Source of the DNA: Gordoniibacillus chartarius
Lineage (GTDB): Bacteria; Bacillota; Bacilli; Paenibacillales; NBRC-103111
NCBI RefSeq assembly: GCF_042432825.1
Contig: NZ_JBHLWN010000021.1
Location: forward strand, 1 to 64,000
DNA length: 64,000 nt
Direction: 5' to 3'
This document shows positions 1 to 8,624 of the stretch, piece by piece. How positions within the stretch are numbered: the stretch's first letter is position 1; every line of letters begins with the position of its first letter. The translations under genes and the position numbers were made by a program. The notes beneath the pieces were generated by a model that did no database searches, was not told the origin of the DNA, and saw only the letters and a list, made by a program, of their open reading frames with translations.

Positions 1-351
1 CCATACAGGTTTCTAAGAGAAAAACATCGTAACGCGTGTCTATTTTCTTGACGGAGGTCCACTTTTCCACCAAAATCAAAATAAGAGCAATTAATTGCCG
101 AATTAGATGGAGGATTTCCGCTTGACCATCGACAGATCTGCCGTAATACCGCGACAACACTGCCCCCGGCCCGAATGCCGATGATGGACGGAAATCGGAA
201 AAAGGGCCATCTGAACTCCGCCGAGCTCAAAACCGTTACCGTCCAAACGCTAGACACAGCAAAAGTCCGGCTGTCGGAGCTATACATCAGCTCGTCAGCC
301 GGACTTCCAGCCCCGTGCACAGGGATTCAAGACTACCGGAGCCTCTTTCCC
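1..351. other. Left-edge intergenic region
   Basis: No gene is supported here. The only structured element is the terminator hairpin at 261-306 that ends the leftward sigma factor transcript. The rest is AT-richer at 1-110 and shows no convincing reading frame with a ribosome binding site. Confidence 0.5.
261..306 (-). terminator. Rho-independent terminator of the sigma factor operon
   Basis: AAGTCCGGCTG (263-273) pairs with CAGCCGGACTT (296-306). Read on the minus strand the hairpin is followed by a short T-run (CTTTTGC). It lies 46 nt past the sigma factor stop codon. Confidence 0.75.
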
Positions 352-1239
352 TCAAATCCCCATCGCTTGCAAGGTCGTCAGCTTATCCGGATTCAGGATC
401 AAGTACATTCGCGAACAGCGTCCGTCGGGCGAAAGCGCGAAGGTCACCACCGTCGGACCGTCCGGCGCCGTCAGCACAACTCCGGCCGAGCCGTTGACCA
501 GCGCGAAGCGGACACTGCCGCCGGCGCCCGATTTGGCCGCTACGCCGGCCAGGAACGCGGCGACGCGCACGCTGCCGACAATCGGCTGCAGCGCCGCAAA
601 GCGCTTGCCTCCCCCGTCGCTGACGAGCACCGCATCGTCGCTGAGGAGCGCGACGAGCGAAGCGACGTCGCCGGTGTAGGCCGCCTGCAGGAACCGCTCG
701 ACGAGCACGCGTCCTTCGCCGAGATCGGGGACGGCTTCAGCCTCCGGCGCCCCCTGCACCTTGCGCCGGACGCGGCTGTACGTCTGGCGGCAGCCCAGCT
801 CCGTCTTGCCGACGATATCGGCGATATCCCGGTACGTGTAGTCGAACGCTTCGCGCAGGATAAAGACGGCCCGTTCGAGAGGAGTCAGCCGCTGCAGCAG
901 CACCAGGAAGGCGTAAGACACCGTCTCCTCCAGCAGCGTAGCCTGCAGCGGATCCGAGGCTGTGCGGTCCGGCCCCGCATCCTGCACAAGCGGCTCCGGC
1001 AGCCACGGGCCGACGTACAGCTCGCGTTTGCGGCGGGAGGATTTCAATATGTCCATACAGCGGTTCGTCACGGCCCTGCACAAATACGCTTTCCAGTTCG
1101 CCACTTTGCCGTCTCCCGACACCACCGCTGCGAACGTCTCCTGCACCGCATCCTCCGCATCGGCAACCGATCCGAGCATGCGGTAGGCGATGGAGAACAG
1201 CAGCGGCTTAAACTCGCGATATAACGTTTCGACTTCCAT
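352..1239 (-). CDS. ECF41-family RNA polymerase sigma factor with SnoaL-like C-terminal domain
   Basis: A 295-residue extracytoplasmic-function sigma factor. Residues 1-70 form region 2, residues about 105-170 region 4 (helix-turn-helix), and the rest a SnoaL-like domain. Two signatures of the ECF41 group are visible: WLPEP at 79-83, in the linker between regions 2 and 4, and NPDKL at 283-287 near the C-terminus. In this family the C-terminal extension controls sigma activity in place of a separate anti-sigma factor. The start overlaps the end of the upstream oxidoreductase by 32 nt, so the two are translated from one message. ECF41 genes typically sit beside an oxidoreductase, epimerase or carboxymuconolactone decarboxylase gene that they activate, which fits here. 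Confidence 0.9.
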   Translation of the reverse strand: MEVETLYREFKPLLFSIAYRMLGSVADAEDAVQETFAAVVSGDGKVANWKAYLCRAVTNRCMDILKSSRRKRELYVGPWLPEPLVQDAGPDRTASDPLQATLLEETVSYAFLVLLQRLTPLERAVFILREAFDYTYRDIADIVGKTELGCRQTYSRVRRKVQGAPEAEAVPDLGEGRVLVERFLQAAYTGDVASLVALLSDDAVLVSDGGGKRFAALQPIVGSVRVAAFLAGVAAKSGAGGSVRFALVNGSAGVVLTAPDGPTVVTFALSPDGRCSRMYLILNPDKLTTLQAMGI

Positions 1240-2584
1240 CAGTTGTCAGCATCCTCTCCGCATCGTGACGGCTTTCCTCGAGAATAGCCCGCGCTGCCCG
1301 CCGGGCGCTTAACAAGGATGCGTTCACCAGCATCCCCTCCGGGCCGACCCAGTCTCCCGCTGCATACAGGCCCGGCTTGCCTTCCACGGCAACCGGCGGC
1401 CGCCCCGCCAATCCGCCGTCCGCCGCCGTTGCGACGCTGTGGGCTACCAGCATGTGCGGCAGGAAGCGTCTGGCTATGACGCGGCCTTTCCAGCCCGGCT
1501 GAAGCGTATCCAGCATCCGCTCCAGCTCCGCTTCCAAAACGGCTCCGCCGGCATGGCCGTCCTCGCCCGCAGGCAAATAGTTCATCAGATGAATAACCGC
1601 ATGCTCCGGATTCGGAGAGAAGCGGGCGACGTTCGAATGGTTGGAAAAATAAAGCGGACGCTCCAGACCGAGAGCGAAATTCGTCTTCGGCGCCGGCAGC
1701 CCATCCAGCACGATATCCAAGCAAGCGGCGTGAATAGGAACCGCCCCCTTCAGCTTCAGCTCATACGACGCAGGCAGCCTTGTGTCCAGCGCCGACAGCA
1801 GCTGCGACGGCCCTAAGGTGGACACGATTCTTCGCGCTTGAATCCGTTCGCCGTCCTTGAGCCGCACCGCCATATCGGGGAACCGGCCCTCGATCGCCTG
1901 CACCGCAGCCCCGGTCCTCACGACAGCCCCCGCCTTGCCAGCCTCCGCGGCAAGAGCATCGATGATCGTCTGCCAGCCGCCATGAACATACAGCACATTC
2001 GCCCGCTTCAGCTGGTCGACCGCCGCACCCGCGCTCATCAGTGCAGGTGCGTTGCTGTACGACGATACGCGAACGAACGCTTCCGCCAGCTGGCGAGCGC
2101 GCACGTGCCGAAAGCGGCCGCGCATCCATTCTTCTAACGTCAATTTTTGCAGCGGCTTCGTATCGATCCGGCGCAGCGACATATAGAAGCGCAGAAACTC
2201 CGTCTTCTCCCCCCAGCTCAGCCGCCGGCCAAGCAGCAGGCCGTTTAACGCAGCCGCCTCAAAGCGCTGCGCCGCAGCGCCTCTGCTTCCGCCGCCGAAG
2301 ACGAACGACGCGTTCTGCTTCGGCGGCGCCCCCTGCGGCTCGACACCAAGCTCACGCAGGACAGCCGCCCCCTCCTCGTAGAGTGCATGAGCTCCGAGGT
2401 TGACGGAGGCGCCTCCCAGCCCGGTCGATATCGCCCGGCCGCCCGCTCCTGCACCCCGCTCCAGCACCAGCACCCGCCGGCCGGCGCGCGCCAGTATCAC
2501 CGCAGCTGTCAGCCCGGCCGCCCCTGCACCGATTACGACAACGTCCCACACTTCGCTCGCAGTACCATTTTCCATGCGCTGCAT
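1208..2584 (-). CDS. FAD-dependent NAD(P)-binding oxidoreductase (phytoene desaturase/amine oxidase-like)
   Basis: A 458-residue flavoprotein. The N-terminus has a Rossmann dinucleotide-binding motif, GAGAAGLTAA, at about 18-27, followed by the acidic end of beta-2 (VLVLERGAGAGGRA). The C-terminus has an FAD-contacting segment (LYAAGDWVGPEGML). The layout is that of the NAD(P)/FAD-dependent oxidoreductase group containing phytoene desaturases and protoporphyrinogen oxidases. The substrate is unknown. It is the first gene of a two-gene operon with the ECF41 sigma factor, and a candidate ECF41 promoter lies 35-61 nt upstream. It is therefore the likely target gene of that sigma factor. The start codon follows a weak GGCGGG ribosome binding site; an ATG three codons later is possible. 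Confidence 0.85.
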   Translation of the reverse strand: MQRMENGTASEVWDVVVIGAGAAGLTAAVILARAGRRVLVLERGAGAGGRAISTGLGGASVNLGAHALYEEGAAVLRELGVEPQGAPPKQNASFVFGGGSRGAAAQRFEAAALNGLLLGRRLSWGEKTEFLRFYMSLRRIDTKPLQKLTLEEWMRGRFRHVRARQLAEAFVRVSSYSNAPALMSAGAAVDQLKRANVLYVHGGWQTIIDALAAEAGKAGAVVRTGAAVQAIEGRFPDMAVRLKDGERIQARRIVSTLGPSQLLSALDTRLPASYELKLKGAVPIHAACLDIVLDGLPAPKTNFALGLERPLYFSNHSNVARFSPNPEHAVIHLMNYLPAGEDGHAGGAVLEAELERMLDTLQPGWKGRVIARRFLPHMLVAHSVATAADGGLAGRPPVAVEGKPGLYAAGDWVGPEGMLVNASLLSARRAARAILEESRHDAERMLTTDGSRNVISRV

Positions 2585-2618
2585 TGTTCATCCCGCCTTT
2601 TCGTCTTGATAACCCTAA

Positions 2619-2645
2619 GACGATTGACGGAAGCGGTTTGTGACG
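2619..2645 (-). promoter_or_regulatory. Candidate ECF41-dependent promoter
   Basis: On the minus strand CGTCACA (2645-2639) is followed by exactly 16 nt and then CGTC (2622-2619). The published ECF41 consensus is TGTCACA, 16 nt, CGTC, so all but one base match. It sits between the MFS stop and the oxidoreductase start, and implies that the sigma factor transcribes its own operon. Confidence 0.7.
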
Positions 2646-2659
2646 GAATCGGCAAAATC

Positions 2660-3880
2660 TTACCCGCCAACCTGCGGTCTTGTCGTCCCGGCACCGGCCA
2701 GACGCAGCATGACATAGCTGAGCGCCGCCGCCGCGCAGCCCAGCAAGCCTACAATGAAAAAGCCCTGCTCCAGCGTAAGCACGTCGCCGAGAATGCCCAT
2801 CAAATACGGACCGGCAAACATGCCGAAGCCATAGATCGCTTGATAGAAGCCCATGGCCGTCGCCCGCCGTCCGCCGCTCATATGCTTGATGCTGAGCGCC
2901 ATCAGCACCGGGGTCGTAAAGCCGCGGCCGAATCCGGCCAGCGCCTGCGTCGCAATAAGCAGCCATAACGAACCGGTCACCGGTATGACAGCGGTGAATA
3001 CACCACTTAATACAAAGCCGAGAATGATCACGTTCCGTTCCCCGATGCGCCTGGCCAGCACGCCGCCGCCGATCCATGCCGCGATCGCCGTAGGCAGCGT
3101 CGAGCAGAACGTCAGGATCCCCATGTCCAGCTTCGTCGCACCGAGCTGCTGCGCATACACCGGGGTAAACCCGAATACCGTAGCGAAGGTGAGCAGCTGG
3201 AACAAAATCGCCAGGAACGATACGGTCAGAAGAATGCGGTCCGACGCCACCTCCGCCACACCTTGCATTGTGATCGGCTGCGCGTCGCGGTCGAATTTTT
3301 CCACAATGAACATCGCCCCGATCGCACCGACGGCTCCTACGCCCGCACCGAGCAGGAACGCCGCCTCCCAGCCGTACCAGTCCGCCACGGCGCCGCCCGC
3401 CAAGATGCCGAGCATTTGCCCGAGCGAGTTATACAGCGTAATCGTGCCGATCGCTTGGGTCGTTTCTTCTTTCTTATAATAGCTGGCAAACAGGATCGTA
3501 AAATCAACCCAAGTTGCCGCCGCCGCACCGGCCAGCGCCCGGAGGATAAGAATCCACGTCAGCTCCTGCGAAATCATAATGCCGACGCCCGCCAGCACCG
3601 AGAAGGCCAATCCGAACACAATAAACAGCTTGCGCTTGTGCAGCCGGTCCGAAAGGACGCCGACCGGAATGCGCAGCAGCATTTGACTGAGTCCGTACAT
3701 GCCGACGATAAGCCCTGCCGTCTGGTGTGAAGCGCCCAAATGCTCCGTGTACGGGGTCAAGATCGGTACGCAAGTGTACATCGACATCCAGAACAGCAGC
3801 GTAACGGCGCAGAACAGCGGGATGCGGTAATTCGGCCGAATCGGGAGCGCCGCCCCCTTTGCAAGTGTTGCCGTCTTCAT
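2660..3880 (-). CDS. MFS transporter
   Basis: A 406-residue protein with about 12 hydrophobic segments. A typical motif A-like loop (GVLSDRLHKRKL) lies between segments 2 and 3, and a pseudo-repeat of it (GGVLARRIGERN) lies in the second half. This is the drug/sugar-efflux type of the major facilitator superfamily, in the cytoplasmic membrane; the substrate is not evident. The start is the ATG at 3880, behind GGGGAGG. It is transcribed away from the decayed SgrR-type gene at 4193, and SgrR regulators are commonly paired with MFS exporters. The gene continues into the oxidoreductase operon 75 nt downstream without an evident terminator. Confidence 0.85.
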   Translation of the reverse strand: MKTATLAKGAALPIRPNYRIPLFCAVTLLFWMSMYTCVPILTPYTEHLGASHQTAGLIVGMYGLSQMLLRIPVGVLSDRLHKRKLFIVFGLAFSVLAGVGIMISQELTWILILRALAGAAAATWVDFTILFASYYKKEETTQAIGTITLYNSLGQMLGILAGGAVADWYGWEAAFLLGAGVGAVGAIGAMFIVEKFDRDAQPITMQGVAEVASDRILLTVSFLAILFQLLTFATVFGFTPVYAQQLGATKLDMGILTFCSTLPTAIAAWIGGGVLARRIGERNVIILGFVLSGVFTAVIPVTGSLWLLIATQALAGFGRGFTTPVLMALSIKHMSGGRRATAMGFYQAIYGFGMFAGPYLMGILGDVLTLEQGFFIVGLLGCAAAALSYVMLRLAGAGTTRPQVGG

Positions 3881-4192
3881 AGCAAGGACCTCCCCGCCCA
3901 ATAATCCGTGATGGTTCCCCCAAATTATAGTCCTCTCCCTACCGCTTGCCTAGAGTGAAAATATTGCGAACACCGCCGCGGAATCGGCCAATGTGTAATG
4001 ATAAAGCGGACAGCCCGGACGTCCCTTCCACAAAATGCCGCATCTGTACGAAAGCTGCATGTTCACGAAGAGAACGATCGAATTTCGGCAGCTTAACCGT
4101 ATGGCCTCTGTTTCATGCTGACCGTCTCGTTGACGGAAACCGGGCCCCCTTCTATACTTTGAGCATATGACGGACCGAACAGAGGCTGTACG
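3881..4192. other. Intergenic region between MFS gene and decayed regulator
   Basis: About 310 nt between divergent genes. It probably holds the promoters of both. A TATACT -10-like box lies at about 4153 for the rightward gene. No further gene is supported. Confidence 0.4.
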
Positions 4193-4731
4193 ATGAATAT
4201 TGCCCTGCAATACGCTCAGCTTCAGCATGCATTAGGAGGAGCCGTTTCGCTCCAAGCAGGCTCCCGGGAGCCGCTTCCCGTGACGGTAGAGCAAATCGCC
4301 GCCGCTCTTCACTGCACGGAACGTAACGTCAAGCTGCTGATCCGCAAAATGTCCGAGCTCGGCTGGATCGAATGGACGCCCGGACGCGGACGCGGGAACT
4401 GCTCGCAGCTTCGCCTGCTCATCTCTGCGCATGCTCCCGGGTTCGGTCGCTGGATCCGGCGCAGCTCTACTATTCCCGCGATTTGCATTTCATCAAGCAG
4501 GTGTTCGACACGCTGGTCCGCTTCGATCCGGTATACCAGTCGCTGGAGCCTCATCTCGCCTATGCTTGGGAATGCGACGAATCGGCCTGCAGCTGGACGT
4601 TCTACTTGCGCAAGGGCGTTCACTTTCACCACGGCAGGGAGCTTACCGCGGGCGACGCCGCATGGACCCATCAAACCGTGTTACAGCCCGATGGTGGGCG
4701 GTATGTCGTTAAACACGCTGGGCTGCGTTGA
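4193..4731 (+). pseudogene. Decayed SgrR-type transcriptional regulator
   Basis: The first 75 codons encode a helix-turn-helix of the SgrR N-terminal type (PVTVEQIAAALHCTERNVK, then GWIEWTPGRGRGN). At about 4425-4440 the reading frame shifts. The following frame, to 4731, encodes the start of the solute-binding (SBP_bac_5) domain, with SLDPAQLYYSRDLHFIKQVF and LRKGVHFHHGRELTA. Intact SgrR proteins have about 550-600 residues, but here only about 180 remain across two frames, and the domain stops abruptly before the kinase gene. The gene thus has both a frameshift and a large 3' deletion. Its likely former target is the divergent MFS gene. Confidence 0.75.
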
Positions 4732-4802
4732 TTTTCAACAAGTATGGTTCAAGAAAAACCAATAGCGGCGTCAGCCGCGATACGCATACGGAGGTCAAGT
4801 CA

Positions 4803-5627
4803 ATGCTGTCCTACTGGCGCCGCTTCATACAGACCTGGATCGATTACCCGCTCCGCCCTGGCACTCTGCTTGCCAGCCGGAGGTACCGGATCGAGCGGAT
4901 GCTCGGCGCTGGCAGCTATGGGCTCAGCTACTTGTGCACGGATGTGCGGCAGGGCGGCCCCGTCGTCGTCAAGCAGGCGAAGCCGAGCAAGGGTCGGCTG
5001 GGCAAGCAGCTGCTGAAGCGGGAGGCCGAACTGATGGGGATGCTCGAGCACCCCGCCATTCCTAAGCTTTACGGCACTTTCAGCCAAAGAAAGCATGATT
5101 TTCTCGTCATGGAATATGTGGAGGGAGATACGGTGGAGCAGCTCGTGTTCGACCGGGGCGCGGCGTTCTCGGAGCTGGATTCGCTGCGCATCGTCAGGCG
5201 GCTGACGGATGTCGTGCTGTACATTCATGAACGGGGAATCGTGCATTTGGATTTGCGGATACCGAACATCATTTGGAGGGGCGAAGAGCTGAAGGTGATC
5301 GACTTCGGGCTGGCCCGGCGTATCGGCGACCGATCGGGACTGGCTGGCGGCGGCATGGACGAGGAAATGCTGCGCCGCCGTAGTCCCGAGCCGCGCAGCG
5401 ACCTGTACGCGCTGGGGCACGTACTGCTGTACATCCTGTACACTTCATATCCGGAGCCGTCTGCAGACGGGCAAACTACCGCAGACGACGCCGGCTGGGA
5501 GGAGGAGCTGACGCTCGCCCCCGCGACACGCCGTTTGCTCCGCAAGCTGCTTCAGATCGAGGCGCCCTACGGAGACGGCCTTTCGTTGGCTTCCGACCTT
5601 GAACGCGCGATTCAGGAGCTCGAGTGA
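4803..5627 (+). CDS. Serine/threonine protein kinase (small Hanks-type)
   Basis: A 274-residue kinase without a receptor domain or membrane segment. The glycine loop GAGSYG is at 35-40, the ATP-binding Lys is 57 (VVVKQAK), and the conserved Glu lies in EAELMGMLEH. The catalytic loop is HLDLRIPN (148-155), with Asp150 and Asn155, and the metal-binding DFG begins at Asp167. The canonical HRDLKPEN reads HLDLRIPN, with Lys replaced by Arg; a similar loop occurs in small Bacillus kinases such as YrzF. The ATG at 4803 was chosen because GGAGGT lies 7 nt upstream; an earlier in-frame ATG at 4728 has no ribosome binding site. The 3' end overlaps the convergent small gene by 16 nt. Confidence 0.85.
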   Translation: MLSYWRRFIQTWIDYPLRPGTLLASRRYRIERMLGAGSYGLSYLCTDVRQGGPVVVKQAKPSKGRLGKQLLKREAELMGMLEHPAIPKLYGTFSQRKHDFLVMEYVEGDTVEQLVFDRGAAFSELDSLRIVRRLTDVVLYIHERGIVHLDLRIPNIIWRGEELKVIDFGLARRIGDRSGLAGGGMDEEMLRRRSPEPRSDLYALGHVLLYILYTSYPEPSADGQTTADDAGWEEELTLAPATRRLLRKLLQIEAPYGDGLSLASDLERAIQELE

Positions 5628-5803
5628 CGGCCGAACTTGTTCTTATAGTAAGAATGACCTTGCTTGTAGCCGTAACCCGAATGATGACTCGAAGAAGAGC
5701 GCTTGCCGTAGTAAGGGCGTTGACCGTAGCCGTTTCCGTGTCCGTGGCCATGCTTGGACTCCGTCAAAGAATGCAGCAGCTTCTTCAATATATGCTTGAT
5801 CAT
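5612..5803 (-). CDS. Small Gly/His/Tyr/Ser/Lys-rich protein
   Basis: A 63-residue protein with a short amphipathic N-terminus (MIKHILKKLLHSLTESKH) and a low-complexity tail of Gly-His, Tyr-Gly, Lys-Ser and Ser runs. The ATG at 5803 has a strong GGAGGGA 7 nt upstream. I do not recognise the family. The composition resembles small spore coat or crust proteins of Bacillales. It is convergent with, and overlaps, a Ser/Thr kinase gene, so being a kinase substrate is a possible but unproven role. Confidence 0.6.
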   Translation of the reverse strand: MIKHILKKLLHSLTESKHGHGHGNGYGQRPYYGKRSSSSHHSGYGYKQGHSYYKNKFGRHSSS

Positions 5804-6020
5804 ACTCTGATCCCTCCAAGTTGTTAGACTTCTCTGTACAATACGCGACGGCGGCGGTACCGGTTTCGGCCGAAACCCGAGACAGCGCTCGGTGTCCGCC
5901 GTTTTCCTGCTGCACATCAAATCTATCACCGAACGTTTAGCCTCTCATAGATTTGGCAAAGATATTACTAGATTCGGCCATCATACACGTCTTCATAAGT
6001 GCGGTCAGGAGGTAATCTCT

Positions 6021-6221
6021 TTGCAAAATCTTATTTATCTATCAAGTTCCCGGCTTGCCGCAATCGTCAAGAACGCTTATCGCCCTTATTGGATCATGCT
6101 CGCTTTTGCCGCGTTGGTCTGTTCTTTAATGTTCTGGGGGTATCATGAACATCGAAACGGCGAAGGAGGAATTTATCGTGATCCATATGCGCAAACCAAC
6201 GACGTATCGAAATCGGCTTAA
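6021..6221 (+). CDS. Possible small single-pass membrane protein
   Basis: A 66-codon frame opening with TTG at 6021, 6 nt after a strong AGGAGGT at 6008-6014. It encodes one hydrophobic segment (PYWIMLAFAALVCSLMFWG, about residues 24-42), flanked by basic residues before it and a polar tail after it. No family is recognised. The ribosome binding site is the main argument for it; an unrelated open frame by chance cannot be excluded. Confidence 0.4.
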   Translation: MQNLIYLSSSRLAAIVKNAYRPYWIMLAFAALVCSLMFWGYHEHRNGEGGIYRDPYAQTNDVSKSA

Positions 6222-6562
6222 TTTCCTTATGTGGCTGAAAACCGGCAATATCATGTATCTTCGCCATATCGGAGTTAAAGATTTACAGCTATGATGACAG
6301 CTGGCCCCGACCTTTCAGCGAAAATAAAGACGCTTCCGCCTTCCGTATGCTTGAGGCTGACGAAACGTCCCCTATCATGCAAAAAAAGACCGTTCTAGCC
6401 ATGGGTACAGGCTGTAACGGTCTTGTCCCTATTTTCCGGTCCGGCAATCTTCATATCGCTAACCGATGACTCATGACACTTTGTTCGCTGAAAGGAATGA
6501 TGGAGCGGAAATCCGCTACGTATTTCCAAGCACCGTCAATCTCCAAACCCCGCTCCATACAC
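6222..6562. other. Intergenic region with leftward terminator
   Basis: No gene supported. It contains the terminator at 6385-6424 for the ArsR-type gene to its right and otherwise no clear signal. Confidence 0.5.
6385..6424 (-). terminator. Rho-independent terminator downstream of the ArsR-type gene
   Basis: AAAGACCGTT pairs with AACGGTCTT across a loop of about 20 nt. On the minus strand the hairpin is followed by a run of seven T residues (the A-run at 6381-6387). Confidence 0.8.
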
Positions 6563-7504
6563 CTACACGCCATCCCCGATGCGGTCCGCCGCCGGTACGA
6601 CCTTCTCATAATACAGCCGCAGTACGATATCTTGATCGTAGTTGCCGAAGCCTTTGCCGAACAGCGTAACGCCGCCGATATTGCGCGCATCTTTCTCGCA
6701 GGCGATGCGGAACGTCCACTGCTTCTCGCGCACATTGACCTCCTCCAGCGTAACGTCCGAGATCCGTTTGCCGTCGATGAACGAACCGTTGTTGGAAACC
6801 TTCAGATGCTTCAGCAGGCCGTACTGGTTCACGCCGTCAGGCCACCAGGCCGGGTTGTATTTCCCCCGCTTATCCCCGTAATCGCCCGGACTTGTCCACG
6901 TCCCCAGCTTCACCTGATTGAGGTAGAACGTAATGTCGGACGGCCAGGTATTGTTGGTCAGCGGCGCTTCGGAAGCAATCTCCAAGGAAATGACCAGCTC
7001 GAGCGGATTCTCCGTCGAGAGCAGGAAATTCGGGATTTTATACTCGACATATCCTTCGCTGAACCACAGAATCTGCGCCTGGAAACGCTCCACATCGAGA
7101 AAATACCGCGGATCGTCCACCTCGCCGATGAACTTCTGGGCCGTAGCCAAGCCGCAGGTCGGCTCTACGGCAAAGTCCGTATAATGGCCGATCGGAATAA
7201 AGCTTTGATGATACTCGCGGATCGATTCCATCTTGTTCGGGAATACGATCTCCGCCTGCTCCAGCGCGAGCGTACAAATTTTCTGCATGCCTCCCCTTCC
7301 CGGGTGAAGCTCGGTACGGACGATGCCGCCGTTCTCCAGCTTCTTCACATGCATCGTCATGATCGCGCTGCTGAGGCCAACGGCTTCAGCCAGCTCGCGA
7401 ATGTTCATGGGCTGCTTCGCCAAGAGCCCGATGATCTGCAGCCTTACGCTGCTGGCCATTGCCTCGTAGAACGGCAACGACTTGTCGGACGCGTCCAGTT
7501 TCAT
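6563..7504 (-). CDS. ArsR-type winged-helix transcriptional regulator with long C-terminal domain
   Basis: A 313-residue protein. Residues about 8-80 form an ArsR-like winged helix (RLQIIGLLAKQPMNIRELAEAVGLS, then a recognition helix and wing). A C-terminal region of about 220 residues, rich in aromatic and acidic positions, is probably a ligand-sensing domain; I do not recognise the ligand. Such long ArsR proteins are common beside LplA/YteP/YtcP-type sugar transporters in Paenibacillus, as here, so control of that transporter is inferred. The ATG at 7504 has GGAGG 9 nt upstream. It has its own promoter and terminator. Confidence 0.8.
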   Translation of the reverse strand: MKLDASDKSLPFYEAMASSVRLQIIGLLAKQPMNIRELAEAVGLSSAIMTMHVKKLENGGIVRTELHPGRGGMQKICTLALEQAEIVFPNKMESIREYHQSFIPIGHYTDFAVEPTCGLATAQKFIGEVDDPRYFLDVERFQAQILWFSEGYVEYKIPNFLLSTENPLELVISLEIASEAPLTNNTWPSDITFYLNQVKLGTWTSPGDYGDKRGKYNPAWWPDGVNQYGLLKHLKVSNNGSFIDGKRISDVTLEEVNVREKQWTFRIACEKDARNIGGVTLFGKGFGNYDQDIVLRLYYEKVVPAADRIGDGV

Positions 7505-7552
7505 CCAGGCAGACCTCCGCAAACAACGATCGCTACAATAATATATTGGTTA

Positions 7553-7581
7553 ATCATATACTATTGCCGGCTAGTATTCAA
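7553..7581 (-). promoter_or_regulatory. Sigma-A-type promoter of the ArsR-type gene
   Basis: On the minus strand TTGAAT (7581-7576), 17 nt, TATGAT (7558-7553). It is about 50 nt upstream of the start codon and sits in an AT-rich stretch with short inverted TATAT/ATATA motifs that could serve as an operator. Confidence 0.55.
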
Positions 7582-7673
7582 TTTGCCTTGGACTCCGCTT
7601 GCCCGCGCATCCGACACTTGTCCTTGCTCTCTTTCCTTGCCTGTATCCAGGCACACTCCCCCGCTCTTTGCCC

Positions 7674-8600
7674 TTACCCTTTGACGGAGCCGATCATGAC
7701 CCCTTTCTCAAAATATTTCTGGATGAACGGGTACACGAGCAAAATCGGCAAGGTAGAGACGATGATGACGCCGTACTTCACCTGGTCAGCATACTGCTGC
7801 GCGTAACCTCCCGCGTTGCCGCCGGCTCCGGCGCCCTGCGAGAACACCTGGTTGGAGATCAGGATGTCTCGCAAGACGATCTGCAGCGGCTGCAAGCTGT
7901 TGGATCGAATGTAGATCAGTCCTGTAAAGAAGTCGTTCCAATGGGCGACAAGATAGTACAGCGCAATGACGGATACGACCGCTTTGGACAGCGGCAGCGC
8001 CACCATCGAGAAGTATTTGAAGTGCGAGCAGCCGTCCATCGAAGCGGCCTCGTACAGCTCCTTGGGCAGCGCCGACTCGAAGAACGTGCGCGTAATGATC
8101 AGATTGAACACATTGACCGAGAACGGCAGGATGAACGCCCACATCGTATTCGTCAAATGCAAGCTCTTCATCAGCAAATAGGTCGGAATCAAACCGCCGT
8201 TAAAAAACATCGTGAACACGAACATGAACATCAGCGCACGTCTGGCCCGAAACTCCGGGCGCGACAAGGCGTAGGCGGCCGGCAGCGTGAACAACAGATT
8301 GACGACCGTGCCGAGCGCTGTATACATCACCGTATTCCGGTAACCAATCCAAATTCGCGGATCCTTAAAAATCTGTTCGAACCCGAACGTGCTGAAGCCC
8401 TTCGGAAACAGCGTCACCTGGCCGGTCGATACGAGCGTCTGATCGCTGACCGAGGCGATAACGACAAAATACAGCGGATACGCCACGATCAAGAACACCA
8501 GGCCGCATAATACCGCAATGACGATGTCGAAGGCCCACTCGCCGCGGCTGCGGCTACGACGGCTAATCCGGCTGCTCGCGACCCCGCGCAAGAGCTCCAT
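7674..8600 (-). CDS. Carbohydrate ABC transporter permease (YtcP/LplC type)
   Basis: A 308-residue inner-membrane permease with six predicted membrane segments. The binding-protein-dependent transport signature (EAASMDGCSHFKYFSMVALPLSKA, the EAA loop that docks the ATPase) is in the last third. The N-terminus (ISRRSRSRGEWAFDIVIAVLCGLVFLIVAYPLYFVV) is typical of the YtcP group. It is the last gene of the leftward importer operon: solute-binding lipoprotein, YteP-type permease, then this gene. The operon has no ATPase gene; in this group the shared ATPase MsmX usually energises the permeases. Confidence 0.9.
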   Translation of the reverse strand: MELLRGVASSRISRRSRSRGEWAFDIVIAVLCGLVFLIVAYPLYFVVIASVSDQTLVSTGQVTLFPKGFSTFGFEQIFKDPRIWIGYRNTVMYTALGTVVNLLFTLPAAYALSRPEFRARRALMFMFVFTMFFNGGLIPTYLLMKSLHLTNTMWAFILPFSVNVFNLIITRTFFESALPKELYEAASMDGCSHFKYFSMVALPLSKAVVSVIALYYLVAHWNDFFTGLIYIRSNSLQPLQIVLRDILISNQVFSQGAGAGGNAGGYAQQYADQVKYGVIIVSTLPILLVYPFIQKYFEKGVMIGSVKG

Positions 8601-8624
8601 ATGTCCCCTCCCTCCTTCTGCACC

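Noticed and set aside
175..1224. Long plus-strand open frame opposite the sigma factor gene
   Set aside because: Antisense shadow of a GC-rich gene; the minus-strand sigma factor has clear family motifs.
5804..5929. N-terminal extension of the small Gly/His-rich protein
   Set aside because: The frame is open further upstream, but the ATG at 5803 has a well-spaced GGAGGGA and upstream residues look non-coding.
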